Source: Paraburkholderia antibiotica (lineage in GTDB: Bacteria; Pseudomonadota; Gammaproteobacteria; Burkholderiales; Burkholderiaceae). From it: a stretch of DNA of 64,000 bases. A program made the translations under genes and the position numbers. Each line of letters opens with the position of its first letter. Positions within the stretch are counted from its first letter, which is position 1. The DNA lies in contig NZ_JABBFZ010000025.1 in NCBI RefSeq assembly GCF_012927125.1, positions 1 to 64,000 on the forward strand. The letters are read 5' to 3'. Under the pieces are notes generated by a model that searched no databases, was not told where the DNA came from, and was given only the letters and a program-made list of their open reading frames with translations. Below, piece after piece: positions 43,256 to 51,547 of the stretch.

Positions 43256-43639
43256 ATGCTTTTTTTTAATGACGGTTTCACATTCACGAATTTTCTGGCC
43301 GACGCCTTTTCCATCTTCATCTTTATTCTGTGGTTCTGGCTATTCATTACCGTGTCGAGCGACCTGTTCCGCCGTCATGACGTGTCGGGATGGGGCAAAG
43401 TGCTTTGGGTGATTTTCCTGATCATCCTGCCGTATATCGGCATCTTCGCGTATCTGCTCACGCAGCATCGCGGCATGGCGGAGCGCAATCAGGCGCGGGC
43501 TAAACAGGTGCGCGACGATCTGCGCCACGTGGTGGGCTTCAGTGTCGCCGACGAACTGGAAAAGCTCGACAAGCTGAAGGCGTCCGGTTCGATTTCCGCC
43601 GACGAGTACACGCGTCTGCGCGCAAAGCTGATGGAATAA
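43256..43639 (+). CDS. PLDc_N and SHOCT domain membrane protein
   Basis: A 127-residue protein with two hydrophobic helices (FSIFIFILWFWLFITV and VLWVIFLIILPYIGIFAYLL), the PLDc_N-type membrane region found at the N-terminus of cardiolipin synthases and in stand-alone proteins. A C-terminal SHOCT motif follows (ELEKLDKLKASGSISADEY, TRLRAKLM), a short oligomerisation element. The ATG at 43256 follows TGGAGAACAAGA; an upstream in-frame extension to 43166 lacks such a site. Function unknown. A phospholipase-D family gene lies 1 kb downstream on the other strand. Confidence 0.75.
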   Translation: MLFFNDGFTFTNFLADAFSIFIFILWFWLFITVSSDLFRRHDVSGWGKVLWVIFLIILPYIGIFAYLLTQHRGMAERNQARAKQVRDDLRHVVGFSVADELEKLDKLKASGSISADEYTRLRAKLME

Positions 43640-43714
43640 GCGCAGCGCAGTTTCATCGCGGCCAGCGGCGAACGCAGCGCGGAGGTGAGGTGTGCGTTCG
43701 GTTCATCGCTGGCT

Positions 43715-43795
43715 GCGGCGTTGAAAGCGTAACGTCGAAGTAATGTTGAAGCATGAGGTTGAAGCGCGCGGTTGAAGCGCAGCGTCGAAACGGAC
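43715..43795 (+). repeat. Degenerate GTTGAAGC short-repeat stretch
   Basis: GTTGAA, GTCGAA and GTTGAAGC-type units recur about every 10-15 bases between 43715 and 43795 in the non-coding gap before the lipoprotein gene. It is degenerate; no function is evident. Confidence 0.4.
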
Positions 43796-43916
43796 CATGC
43801 GCCAGGATGGTATCAACGCGGTGCGGCGGGACCTCGAGCCCGCGCCATTCGCACGGCAGGGTGAGCGCGATTCACACGCATCGCGCGACCGAACGAAAAG
43901 GTACTGGGGGAAATTC

Positions 43917-44471
43917 ATGTCGATCCGCGCAGCCCACGTTCCCGATTCCGCCGAGCGGGTCACCCGCGTGTCGCTGACCGTACGCCGCGCGGCGCTTGCA
44001 TGTATGGCGGCGCTGATGCTCGGCGCGTGCGCGCAGCCGTGGCAGCAATTCCAGGCCGGGCAGGATCAGTCAGCGATCGTCGCCCGTCTGGGGCCGCCGC
44101 GCGAAGTGTATAACCTGCCCGACGGTGGCCGTCGTCTGATGTGGCCGACCCAGCCGATGGGCTCGACCACCGTCGCCGCCGACATCGACGCGTCCGGCAA
44201 GATCGTCAACGTGCGTCAGGTGTTGCAGTTGAGCGAATTCAATCGCGCGGAAATCGGCAAATGGACGCGCGACGACGTCCTGATCAATTTCGGCCGCCCC
44301 GTGGACACGGCGTTTTTCCGCCGGACGCAACGCGAGGTCTGGTCGTACCGCTACGTCGAAAACAACATCACCCCGCTGCTGTTCAATTTTTCGTTCGACA
44401 CCGACGGCGTGTTGCGCGAAACGTTGCGCACGCCCGATCCGTTGCGCGATCGCGATCTGCGCCGCTTCTGA
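43917..44471 (+). CDS. Outer-membrane lipoprotein, BamE/SmpA-like repeats
   Basis: A 184-residue predicted lipoprotein. The signal segment AALACMAALMLGAC ends in the lipobox LGAC near residue 40. The mature part has two short modules of the SmpA/BamE sort: QFQAGQDQSAIVARLGPPRE and FNRAEIGKWTRDDVLINFGR, each a helix followed by a LGPP or FGRP turn and then Tyr/Trp-rich strands (EVWSYRY). The ATG at 43917 follows CTGGGGGA. The repeat-module assignment is by pattern only. Its stop codon lies inside the first unit of a 12-bp tandem repeat. Confidence 0.7.
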   Translation: MSIRAAHVPDSAERVTRVSLTVRRAALACMAALMLGACAQPWQQFQAGQDQSAIVARLGPPREVYNLPDGGRRLMWPTQPMGSTTVAADIDASGKIVNVRQVLQLSEFNRAEIGKWTRDDVLINFGRPVDTAFFRRTQREVWSYRYVENNITPLLFNFSFDTDGVLRETLRTPDPLRDRDLRRF

Positions 44472-44500
44472 AGCTGCTTCTGAGCCTGCTTCTGAAACCT
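44465..44500 (+). repeat. 12-bp tandem repeat at the lipoprotein stop codon
   Basis: Three units of CTTCTGANNCTG type run from 44465 to 44500; the TGA in the first unit is the stop codon of the lipoprotein gene. Copies differ at two or three positions. Confidence 0.65.
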
Positions 44501-44596
44501 CTAGCCAGCAAAGCGTTCAGTCAAGCTAGACGCATAGCGAGGCCCACCGAAGCAGCCTTCGCCTGACGGCACCACACCCAGCCGCACCATCCGTTG

Positions 44597-46180
44597 CTAT
44601 AGCAACGATTCGATCGGCAGAATCGACAGCATCCACACACCGAGTCGCCCATACCACGTCGTATTGGGTTCGGTGTCGTGACGGATCTCGACGTCGCCAT
44701 TACGCTCGATCCAATACAGCTTGCCGTTTTCGTCGAGATGCACCGAGTACGCGACCTTGGGCAGTAGCGCGAGGAACTTGCGATCGACCTGGGTCGCGAG
44801 GTCGGGGCTGTCGATCACGAGGCCCAGCTCGGTATTCAGATGCTTGGAGCGCGGATCGAAATTGAACGAGCCGACGAACACCCGTTGCGAGTCGACGACG
44901 AACGTCTTCGCATGCAGACTCGAGCCCGAACTGCCGAACGGTCCCGGCGACTGCTCTTTCTTGTACGCGCTGCCCGGCACACGCCGCAATTCGTACAGAT
45001 GCACGCCGTTTTGCAGCAGTTCGACGCGCCGCTTCATATAGCCCGAGTGCACGGCGACCACGTCGGTCGCTTCGAGCGCATTCGTCAGTACGCGCACGTC
45101 AACGCCCTTCGCCGCGAGATCGGTCAGATACTGCGTGCCGGCGCGCGCCGGCACGAAATACGGCGACACCAGATCGAGTTCCTTGCGCGGCTCACCGATC
45201 ACCTCGCGCATCTGATGAGGAATCAGCGCTTCGGGCGGCGCGTTGTTGAGGCCTTTCGCGGGGTCGTCGCTGACCATCTCCGTTTTGGCCCAGTCGAACG
45301 GTAACGTGTCGTCGAGCATTTTCTGCACAACGTGCGGTCCGCGCAGCGCCTCCCGATAGGCGGCCGCCGCCGGGTCCTGGCTGATTGCCCGCGCCCGGCG
45401 CTCGAGCGCAGCCAGATGGTCGACGCTTTCATGCGGGAGAATGCGCTCGATCGGATAGGCCGACGCGCTCGCCCAATAACGGTCGAAATCGCGCGAGACG
45501 TCGGCTGCGGCCGGTCCGACCGCGAGTACGTCGAGGTCCGCGAACACGACGCCGTCGGTGGCGTCGAAATACTCGTCGCCGATGTTGCGGCCGCCGAGAA
45601 TCGTCGCGGTGCCGTCGGCGGTCAGCGATTTGTTGTGCATGCGCCGGTTGGCGCGCGGAAAGTCGGTCAGAAAGCCGAGCGCTTTCGGGCTGCGCACGAC
45701 GAACGGATTGAACAGCCGTACTTCGATGTTCGGATGCGCGTCGAGCGCGGCAAGCGTCGGGTCGAGCGAAGACGGGATGCCGAGATCGTCGAGCAGCAGC
45801 CGCACGCGCACGCCGCGATCGGCGGCTTCGTGAAGCTGTTCGAGCAGCAGCGTGCCGGTCAGATCGTTGCGCCAGATGTAGTACTGGATATCGATGGTGC
45901 GTTGAGCCGAGCGGATCAGGTCCATGCGCGCGGCGAACGCGACATGCGCATCCGATAGCGGATAGATGCCGGCGAGGCCCGCATGCGCGGCAAGCTCGGG
46001 GGCGACCGCGCGGCCGAGGTCGGTGGTGGCCGCCACCGCGGGCGTCAACGCGTGCGACTCGGGGCGATTCTCGAGCGACGGCAGCGCGCACCCGGCCAGC
46101 AGGCTCGCGCACAGCAGCGCGGACAGCGTGCCGATCCGGCACCGCCGCGGGAAGGACAGGGAGTGTTTCTGCGCTTGCAT
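44597..46180 (-). CDS. Phospholipase D / cardiolipin-synthase-family lipoprotein
   Basis: A 527-residue PLD-superfamily enzyme. The N-terminus (IGTLSALLCASLLAGC) is a lipoprotein signal, so it is anchored on the periplasmic side. Both catalytic HKD motifs are intact: MHNKSLTADGTATILGGRN and LHAKTFVVDSQRVFVGS. RTIDIQYYIW, also typical, is present. This fits the bacterial periplasmic PLD/cardiolipin-synthase-like group; the substrate cannot be told. The ATG at 46180 is chosen because the signal peptide starts there; the open frame continues upstream to 46351 without a signal sequence. It converges on the lipoprotein gene. Confidence 0.88.
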   Translation of the reverse strand: MQAQKHSLSFPRRCRIGTLSALLCASLLAGCALPSLENRPESHALTPAVAATTDLGRAVAPELAAHAGLAGIYPLSDAHVAFAARMDLIRSAQRTIDIQYYIWRNDLTGTLLLEQLHEAADRGVRVRLLLDDLGIPSSLDPTLAALDAHPNIEVRLFNPFVVRSPKALGFLTDFPRANRRMHNKSLTADGTATILGGRNIGDEYFDATDGVVFADLDVLAVGPAAADVSRDFDRYWASASAYPIERILPHESVDHLAALERRARAISQDPAAAAYREALRGPHVVQKMLDDTLPFDWAKTEMVSDDPAKGLNNAPPEALIPHQMREVIGEPRKELDLVSPYFVPARAGTQYLTDLAAKGVDVRVLTNALEATDVVAVHSGYMKRRVELLQNGVHLYELRRVPGSAYKKEQSPGPFGSSGSSLHAKTFVVDSQRVFVGSFNFDPRSKHLNTELGLVIDSPDLATQVDRKFLALLPKVAYSVHLDENGKLYWIERNGDVEIRHDTEPNTTWYGRLGVWMLSILPIESLL

Positions 46181-46503
46181 GGAGTGCAGGGGTTCCTTTG
46201 GGTCGTCGCGACCCGGGCTGGTTCTACCATCGAAACGTCGCGCAAACATCGCATCGATACGGCTTGCTGAACCCTTGCATGCCGCCTTGCAAGGTGTAGG
46301 CAGAATACTATGGCCGCCGGCCGACCGGTGCGTGCGGCTCTTGTTGCACACACCGCTTTGTCCGATGATACGGGCAGGCCGCGCGAATTCGAACGGGGAC
46401 CAACCCGGGCTTTGGATTGATCCGATGTGACGAGTCGATCGGATTCGTGCCGGCGTCGATGGCGTCCATGATGAGCGTTTCTGTCCCTCCGGAGTCGAGC
46501 AAC

Positions 46504-47292
46504 GTGAAGATTTCCCGCCTGCTGCTGGGTAGTGTGCTGCTGTTCGTGGTGGGCTCAGTGTTGCAGCTGATCCGGCCGCTGGCGCAAGCGGCTTCCTATC
46601 ACCACTTCGCCGACGAACGCTCGCTCGGCTCGCTGCACAATGCGTCCGACGTGCTGTCGAACTTCGTGATTCTGATTGCGGGTCTGCTGGCGCTGGGCTG
46701 GGTGCGTCGGCATGCGTCGAATCAGCCGGCGCAATTTCCCGGCATGGTGGTCGCCGCGTTCGGGCTGGTGCTGACCGCGTTCGGCTCGGCGTATTACCAC
46801 ATGGCGCCGACCGACGCGACGCTCGTCTGGGACCGCCTGCCGATGACGATCGTATTCGCCGGCATTCTCGCGATGCTGTGGACCTCGTGGACCGGCGAGC
46901 GCGTCGGCTGGCCGCAAATGCTGATACTCGCCGTCGTGTCGCCCGCGACGGTCGGCTACTGGCTCGTGTTCAACAGCCTGTGGCCGTACGCGATCCTGCA
47001 GTTCGGCGGCCTCGCGTTCATCATCGGCATGACGTTGACGCGCAAGGTGGACGGCGTGTTCGCGTGGACGCTCGTAATCGTCTTCTATGGCGTCGCGAAG
47101 ATTTTCGAAAGCCTCGACTGGCAGATATGGGAGCTCACGCATCACGTGATCGCCGGTCATGCGCTCAAGCATGTGTCGAGCGGGCTCGCGGGTGCCTCGA
47201 TGATCCTCGTCGCGAACGCAGCGCCGCGCGCGGCGACGGGCATCGCGCCGCGGCGGCCGGGCGGCATCGGTCATTCGGGCACGCCGCGCTAA
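46504..47292 (+). CDS. Seven-helix CREST/alkaline-ceramidase-like membrane protein
   Basis: A 262-residue protein with about seven hydrophobic helices. Spaced polar residues resemble the CREST superfamily of membrane hydrolases (alkaline ceramidases, Per1, TLC relatives): a His/Asp cluster in SAYYHMAPTDATLVWDRLP after helix 3 and a C-terminal His-rich THHVIAGHALKH. The GTG at 46504 follows CGGAG with about 10 bases spacing and begins the first helix; ATGs at 46459-46471 are in frame alternatives. Family assignment is by motif pattern. It is next to a phospholipase D gene, which hints at lipid metabolism. Confidence 0.65.
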   Translation: MKISRLLLGSVLLFVVGSVLQLIRPLAQAASYHHFADERSLGSLHNASDVLSNFVILIAGLLALGWVRRHASNQPAQFPGMVVAAFGLVLTAFGSAYYHMAPTDATLVWDRLPMTIVFAGILAMLWTSWTGERVGWPQMLILAVVSPATVGYWLVFNSLWPYAILQFGGLAFIIGMTLTRKVDGVFAWTLVIVFYGVAKIFESLDWQIWELTHHVIAGHALKHVSSGLAGASMILVANAAPRAATGIAPRRPGGIGHSGTPR

Positions 47293-47380
47293 GCGCCGCA
47301 AAGTTTTTGTAGGCGCGCGGCCGACGTGGTGCGGTGCGCTGTGCTGCGACGCGAGCGCGTTGCTGAAAGCGAAAGCGCCG

Positions 47381-48025
47381 CTATTGCACGGCGTCGCGCA
47401 GATCGCGGATGTGCTGATAAACGGTTGCGCGTCCCATGCCGAGCACGTTCGCCACATAGTTCGCCGCGCTCTTGCCGTGAAACGCGCCTTCTTCCCATAG
47501 CGCGGCGACGATCTCGCGGCGGTGATCGCGTGTCAGCGAGTTGAGCGCGAGTTGCCGCTCCTGCAGCCACGCGTGCAGGAACGTGTTGATGCGCTCCTGC
47601 CAGTCGTCCTTGAACAACGCCTCCGGCTGCTTGACGACGCCCACGCCGGAAATCACGCGGTCGATCACGTTCTTCACCTCGTCGAACACCGCGATGTTGT
47701 AGTTGATGCACATCACGCCGACGGCCGCGCCTGCGTCGTCGAACAGCACGGTGCTCACGCAGCGCATGCGCCGGCCGTCCCAGTTGATCTTCTCGTACGG
47801 ACCGATCGTGCCCGGTTCGGCCACATGATCGATCTCTTCGAGCGCCGATTCGTCGCCCAGCTCGCGTTTCGACAGATTGTTCGCGATGTACGCGACCGTC
47901 TGGCTCTGCAGATCGTGAATCACGACTTCGACGTACGGAAAAAACAGCAGCGCGATACCGTCGGCGACGCGGCCATAGCGGTCGAGCAGCAGCCGGCGCG
48001 CCGGCGAGGTTTTGGTCTTGCGCAT
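47381..48025 (-). CDS. DauR/YheO-family transcriptional regulator
   Basis: A 214-residue regulator with an N-terminal PAS-like YheO domain (VADGIALLFFPYVEVVIHDL, GVMCINYNIAVFDEV) and a C-terminal helix-turn-helix (RREIVAALWEEGAFHGKSAA, NYVANVLGMGRATVYQHIRD). In Pseudomonas aeruginosa the homologous DauR represses the dauBA genes for D-arginine conversion. Here it is followed upstream, on the same strand, by a DauB-like gene, and divergently by a binding protein and a DadA/DauA-like dehydrogenase, which supports the same role. The start at 48025 is where homology begins; its ribosome site is weak. Confidence 0.82.
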   Translation of the reverse strand: MRKTKTSPARRLLLDRYGRVADGIALLFFPYVEVVIHDLQSQTVAYIANNLSKRELGDESALEEIDHVAEPGTIGPYEKINWDGRRMRCVSTVLFDDAGAAVGVMCINYNIAVFDEVKNVIDRVISGVGVVKQPEALFKDDWQERINTFLHAWLQERQLALNSLTRDHRREIVAALWEEGAFHGKSAANYVANVLGMGRATVYQHIRDLRDAVQ

Positions 48026-48096
48026 GAAGTGGGGTGCGGGTTCGTGGCCGGCGGCGAGCGGATTTTGCGGGCTGCACGGCCGGCCGGTGAGCGATG

Positions 48097-49080
48097 CTAT
48101 TTTGCCATGCCGTTGCGGGCGCTCAGATGCCGGTACAGCTCGTAAGCGATCGCGATGTCTTCGAGGCCGAGGCCGATCGAGCGGAAGAACGCATGGCGTT
48201 CGTACGACGGCAGTTTCGCGGTGCCGCTCACGAGTTCGGCCAAATCGGCGACCACGTTTTGCGCGGACCAGCCGTGCGCCTCGGCGGCGAGCTTCATTTC
48301 GCCGGCGCTCGCGGGCGTGGTGCGGCGGTAGTCGCAATACACGTCCATCGCGGGCAGCCACGCAGGCGGCACTTCGTGTGCGTTCGCGACGTTGGTGCTG
48401 ATCGACGTGATCAGCGCGGGCTTCGTCAGCATGCCGTCGGCGAGCACCGGCTGACCCGACGACGTGCACAGCGCGATCACGTCGGCATCGCGCACGCAGT
48501 CTTCGAGCGTCGCGCTGATGGTGACGCGCGGGTCCAGTGCGGCGATGGCGGCGCGTTGCGCGGCGTTGTCGTCGCTGGCCACGGCGAGGCCCGGCGCGAA
48601 CACCTGGATCGATTCCCATGCCCGCAACGGCGCGATCTGGCGCAGATGCGCCTGGCCGACCGCGCCCGCACCGACGATCGCCAGCCGGCGCGCGCCGGGC
48701 GCGGCCAGATGCTCGACCGCGAGCGCGGTGGCGCCCGCCGTGCGCTCGACGGTCAACAGGCCCGCGTCGCACCACATCAACGGCTGGCCGGTTTCCATCG
48801 ACATCAGCGCGGTCCACGCGGTGATGATCGGCTTCGCGCCGGTGACGATGTACGGCGACAGCTTCGCGCCGAACACCTTCGCATCGGCGCTCGCGCCGAG
48901 ATAGGTGATGAAGTCGCCGGCGTCGGCGGGAAACAGCGTCAGGCTCTGCGGCGGTTGCACCGCCAGTTGCTCGTGCAGCGCGCGGAACATGGCGGACAGT
49001 GCGCGGCGCACGTCGAGAGCCGGCAGCGCGTCGCGCACGGCGTCCTGCTGGACGATAAACGGGGTGGGGTGGGTGCTCAT
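48097..49080 (-). CDS. Ornithine cyclodeaminase / mu-crystallin family (DauB-like)
   Basis: A 327-residue NAD(P)-dependent enzyme. The dinucleotide-binding loop is RRLAIVGAGAVGQAHLRQI near residues 125-145, and CTSSGQPVLADGMLTKPALI and the GLGLEDIAIAYELY C-terminus are typical of the OCD/mu-crystallin family. Members include ornithine cyclodeaminase and DauB, the enzyme that reduces the 2-ketoacid made by DauA to L-arginine. Gene order with a DauR-like regulator and a DadA/DauA-like dehydrogenase favours a DauB-type role over ornithine cyclodeaminase. The ATG at 49080 follows GGAAAAG. Confidence 0.78.
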   Translation of the reverse strand: MSTHPTPFIVQQDAVRDALPALDVRRALSAMFRALHEQLAVQPPQSLTLFPADAGDFITYLGASADAKVFGAKLSPYIVTGAKPIITAWTALMSMETGQPLMWCDAGLLTVERTAGATALAVEHLAAPGARRLAIVGAGAVGQAHLRQIAPLRAWESIQVFAPGLAVASDDNAAQRAAIAALDPRVTISATLEDCVRDADVIALCTSSGQPVLADGMLTKPALITSISTNVANAHEVPPAWLPAMDVYCDYRRTTPASAGEMKLAAEAHGWSAQNVVADLAELVSGTAKLPSYERHAFFRSIGLGLEDIAIAYELYRHLSARNGMAK

Positions 49081-49147
49081 AGGGTCTTTTCCAGGTCGAG
49101 GCCGGCACGCCGGCAAGAGTTCAGCATGACTGTAATTCTAAAATTAA

Positions 49148-49206
49148 AGTCTAGTCTGGATAATTTTTTTGAAAAGTCTTGCAATTCTTCAGGTCCAGAA
49201 TAGACT
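49148..49206. promoter_or_regulatory. Interrupted inverted repeat in the divergent dau-like promoter region
   Basis: AGTCTAGTCTGGA (49148-49160) and TCCAGAATAGACT (49194-49206) match as inverted copies at 12 of 13 positions, with an AT-rich 33-base spacer. They lie between the DauB-like gene and the divergent binding-protein gene. A further ATCCAGA copy is at 49211-49217. Likely the operator for the adjacent regulator. Confidence 0.6.
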
Positions 49207-49374
49207 TCTCATCCAGAACAGCGGCAGTGCGACGTCCGATACGATCGACGCCGCGCCCGCCTCGCGCTGTTTCAACCGGCCCCTTTTTTCGCGACCTTGC
49301 CGACCGCTTACATCGACGCCGCTACCGACGTTTCGCCCACGTCCTCAACGTTCTCTCTCACGCCCGGACTCATC

Positions 49375-50160
49375 ATGACCTTCAAGCACACGCTCTCCGT
49401 TTGCCTCGCCGCCGCCGTCGTCAGCCTGAGCGGCGCGGCCCATGCCGATACCGGCACCCTGCGCTTCGGCATCGAGGCGTCGTATCCTCCGTTCGAGAGC
49501 AAGTCGGCGAGCGGTCAGTTGGTGGGCTTCGACGTCGACGTCGGCAATGCGGTCTGCGCGAAGCTGGGCGTGAAGTGCGTGTGGGTCGAGAATTCGTTCG
49601 ACGGGCTGATTCCGGCGCTCGAGGCGCGCAAGTTCGACGTGATCAACTCGGCGATGAACATCACCGCGAAGCGCAAGCAGAGCATCGAATTCACGCCGGC
49701 GATCTACGTGGTGCCGATCGTGATGGTGGTCAAGCGTGGCTCGCCGCTGCTGCCCGACGTGAAGAGCCTGCAGGGCAAGCGCGTCGGCGTGCTGCAGGGT
49801 TCGTCGCAGGAAGACTTCCTGAAGGCGCACTGGGCGAATGCGGGCGTGACGGTGGTGTCGTATCAGGACCAGGATCAGGTCTACGCGGACCTGACTGCGG
49901 GCCGTCTCGACGCGGCGGTGCAGGAAGCGCAGACCGCGCAGGAAGGCTTCCTCGACAAGCCGGCCGGGCGCGACTACGTGATCGCCGGCGAGCCGCTGAA
50001 AGATCCGGCCACGCTTGGCGAGGGCACCGGCTTCGGTCTGCGCAAGGGTGACAAGGAACTCGCGAAGAAGATCGACACCGCGCTCGACGCGCTGAAGAAG
50101 GACGGCACGCTGAGCAATCTGTCGATCAAGTATTTCAAGCGCGACATCATCGCGAAGTAA
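49375..50160 (+). CDS. Periplasmic amino-acid binding protein (ArgT/HisJ type)
   Basis: A 261-residue solute-binding protein with a signal peptide (LSVCLAAAVVSLSGAAHA). Family motifs: TLRFGIEASYPPFESKSASG, LVGFDVDVGNAVCAKLGVKC, WVENSFDGLIPALEARKFDV and FTPAIYVVPIVMVVKRGS. The opening resembles basic amino-acid binding proteins of the lysine/arginine/ornithine group. No permease or ATPase genes follow; a DadA/DauA-like dehydrogenase does, 25 bases downstream. The ATG at 49375 fits the signal peptide, though its ribosome site is poor. The substrate could be D- or L-arginine or a similar cationic amino acid (inference from context). Confidence 0.85.
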   Translation: MTFKHTLSVCLAAAVVSLSGAAHADTGTLRFGIEASYPPFESKSASGQLVGFDVDVGNAVCAKLGVKCVWVENSFDGLIPALEARKFDVINSAMNITAKRKQSIEFTPAIYVVPIVMVVKRGSPLLPDVKSLQGKRVGVLQGSSQEDFLKAHWANAGVTVVSYQDQDQVYADLTAGRLDAAVQEAQTAQEGFLDKPAGRDYVIAGEPLKDPATLGEGTGFGLRKGDKELAKKIDTALDALKKDGTLSNLSIKYFKRDIIAK

Positions 50161-50185
50161 GCGGTATCAGCCGGGCAGCCAGTCT

Positions 50186-51427
50186 ATGGATTTCGACGTC
50201 ATCGTAGTGGGAGCCGGGATCGTCGGCGTATCGGCCGCGCTGCATCTGCAGGAGCGCGGCCGTCGCGTCGCGCTCGTCGACCGGCGCGGGCCGGGCGAGG
50301 AAACCAGTTTCGGCAACGCGGGGTTGATCGAAAGTTCGTCGATCGTGCCGTACGGTTTTCCGCGCCGACTTGGCACGCTGCTGCGCTACGCGCGCAACCA
50401 GTCGACCGATCTCTACTGGGACTACAAGGCGCTGCCCGCGTTTGCCGGCTGGCTCGGCCGCTTCTGGTGGGAGTCGTCGCCCGAGCGGCTGGCCGCGGCG
50501 GCGCGCGACATGCTGCCGTTGATTCGCGGCAGTGTCGCCGAACACGATGTGCTGATCGCGCGCGCGGGTCTGCAGGACCTCGCGCACGATGGCGGCTGGA
50601 TCGAGGCGTTTCGCACCCAAAGCGAGCTCGATCATCAGATCCGCAGCGCCGAAGCGGCCGTGCGCGAACACGGCCTGCGTGTGACGCCGCTCGACGCGGC
50701 CGCGCTGCGCGCGCGCGAACCCGCGCTCGGCGCCGGTTTCTGCGGCGCGCTGCATTGGCAGGACCCGAAGAGCATCGCCGATCCCGGCGCGCTGACGAAG
50801 GGCTACGCGCGTCTGTTCGAACAGGGCGGCGGCACCCTGCTGACCGGCGACGCCGCGACACTGCGCGCGCACGGCGACGCATGGACCGTGCGGACCAGCG
50901 CGGGCGAGATCAGCGCGAAGGAAGCGGTGGTGGCGCTCGGGCCGTGGTCCGACACGGTGTTCGCGCCGCTCGGCTATCGCATTCCGTTGCGCGCGAAGCG
51001 CGGCTACCACATGCACTATCGGGCCGCGCGCACGCCGCTGAGCGTGCCGGTCGTCGATACCGAGGAAGGCTATGTGATCGCGCCGATGCGGGCGGGTTTG
51101 CGGTTGACCACCGGCGTCGAGATCGCGCGCCGCGAGGCCGCGCCGACCGGTATCCAGCTTCAACGCGCCGAACGGATCGCTGCTCCGCTGTTCGGGCTCG
51201 GCGAACGGCTGGACGACGCACCATGGCTCGGACTGCGGCCGTGTACGCCGGACATGCGGCCGGTGATCGGGCGGGCGCCGCGGCATCGCGGGCTATGGTT
51301 CTCGTTTGGCCACAACCATCACGGGCTCACGCTCGGGCCCGTGAGCGGCCGCCTGCTCGCGGACATGATGACGGGCGCAACGCCGTTCATCGATCCGCAT
51401 CCGTTCCGGCCGGAGCGGTTCGGCTAG
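50186..51427 (+). CDS. FAD-dependent D-amino-acid dehydrogenase (DadA/DauA-like)
   Basis: A 413-residue flavoenzyme. The N-terminal Rossmann motif is VIVVGAGIVGVSAALHLQER, then the acidic end of strand 2 in VALVDRRGPG. The DadA-type TSFGNAGLIESSSIVP follows, and the C-terminal FAD-contact region reads LGLRPCTPDMRPVIGRAP and FSFGHNHHGLTLGPVSG. It should oxidise a D-amino acid to a 2-ketoacid and feed electrons to the respiratory chain. Neighbouring DauR- and DauB-like genes suggest D-arginine or a related basic D-amino acid as substrate. Normal length, start at 50186. Confidence 0.88.
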   Translation: MDFDVIVVGAGIVGVSAALHLQERGRRVALVDRRGPGEETSFGNAGLIESSSIVPYGFPRRLGTLLRYARNQSTDLYWDYKALPAFAGWLGRFWWESSPERLAAAARDMLPLIRGSVAEHDVLIARAGLQDLAHDGGWIEAFRTQSELDHQIRSAEAAVREHGLRVTPLDAAALRAREPALGAGFCGALHWQDPKSIADPGALTKGYARLFEQGGGTLLTGDAATLRAHGDAWTVRTSAGEISAKEAVVALGPWSDTVFAPLGYRIPLRAKRGYHMHYRAARTPLSVPVVDTEEGYVIAPMRAGLRLTTGVEIARREAAPTGIQLQRAERIAAPLFGLGERLDDAPWLGLRPCTPDMRPVIGRAPRHRGLWFSFGHNHHGLTLGPVSGRLLADMMTGATPFIDPHPFRPERFG

Positions 51428-51441
51428 ACGGCGGGGGCGTC

Positions 51442-51477
51442 AGCCGCATGAGCCGCATGAGCCGCATTAGCTGCGTC
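51442..51477 (+). repeat. 9-bp tandem repeat between the dehydrogenase and the lipoprotein
   Basis: AGCCGCATG occurs three times in a row (51442-51468, last copy AGCCGCATT), followed by a degenerate fourth copy, in the gap between convergent genes. Confidence 0.7.
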
Positions 51478-51547
51478 GCGGCATGGTTCAAGCGGCGGCG
51501 CAACTTGCTATCTACCTTCGACACTCCTCGTTCCACATCCACCGCGC

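Noticed and set aside
48097-49080. Calling this gene simply ornithine cyclodeaminase
   Set aside because: The family includes several enzymes, and the neighbouring DauR-like regulator and DadA/DauA-like dehydrogenase fit a DauB-type role better.
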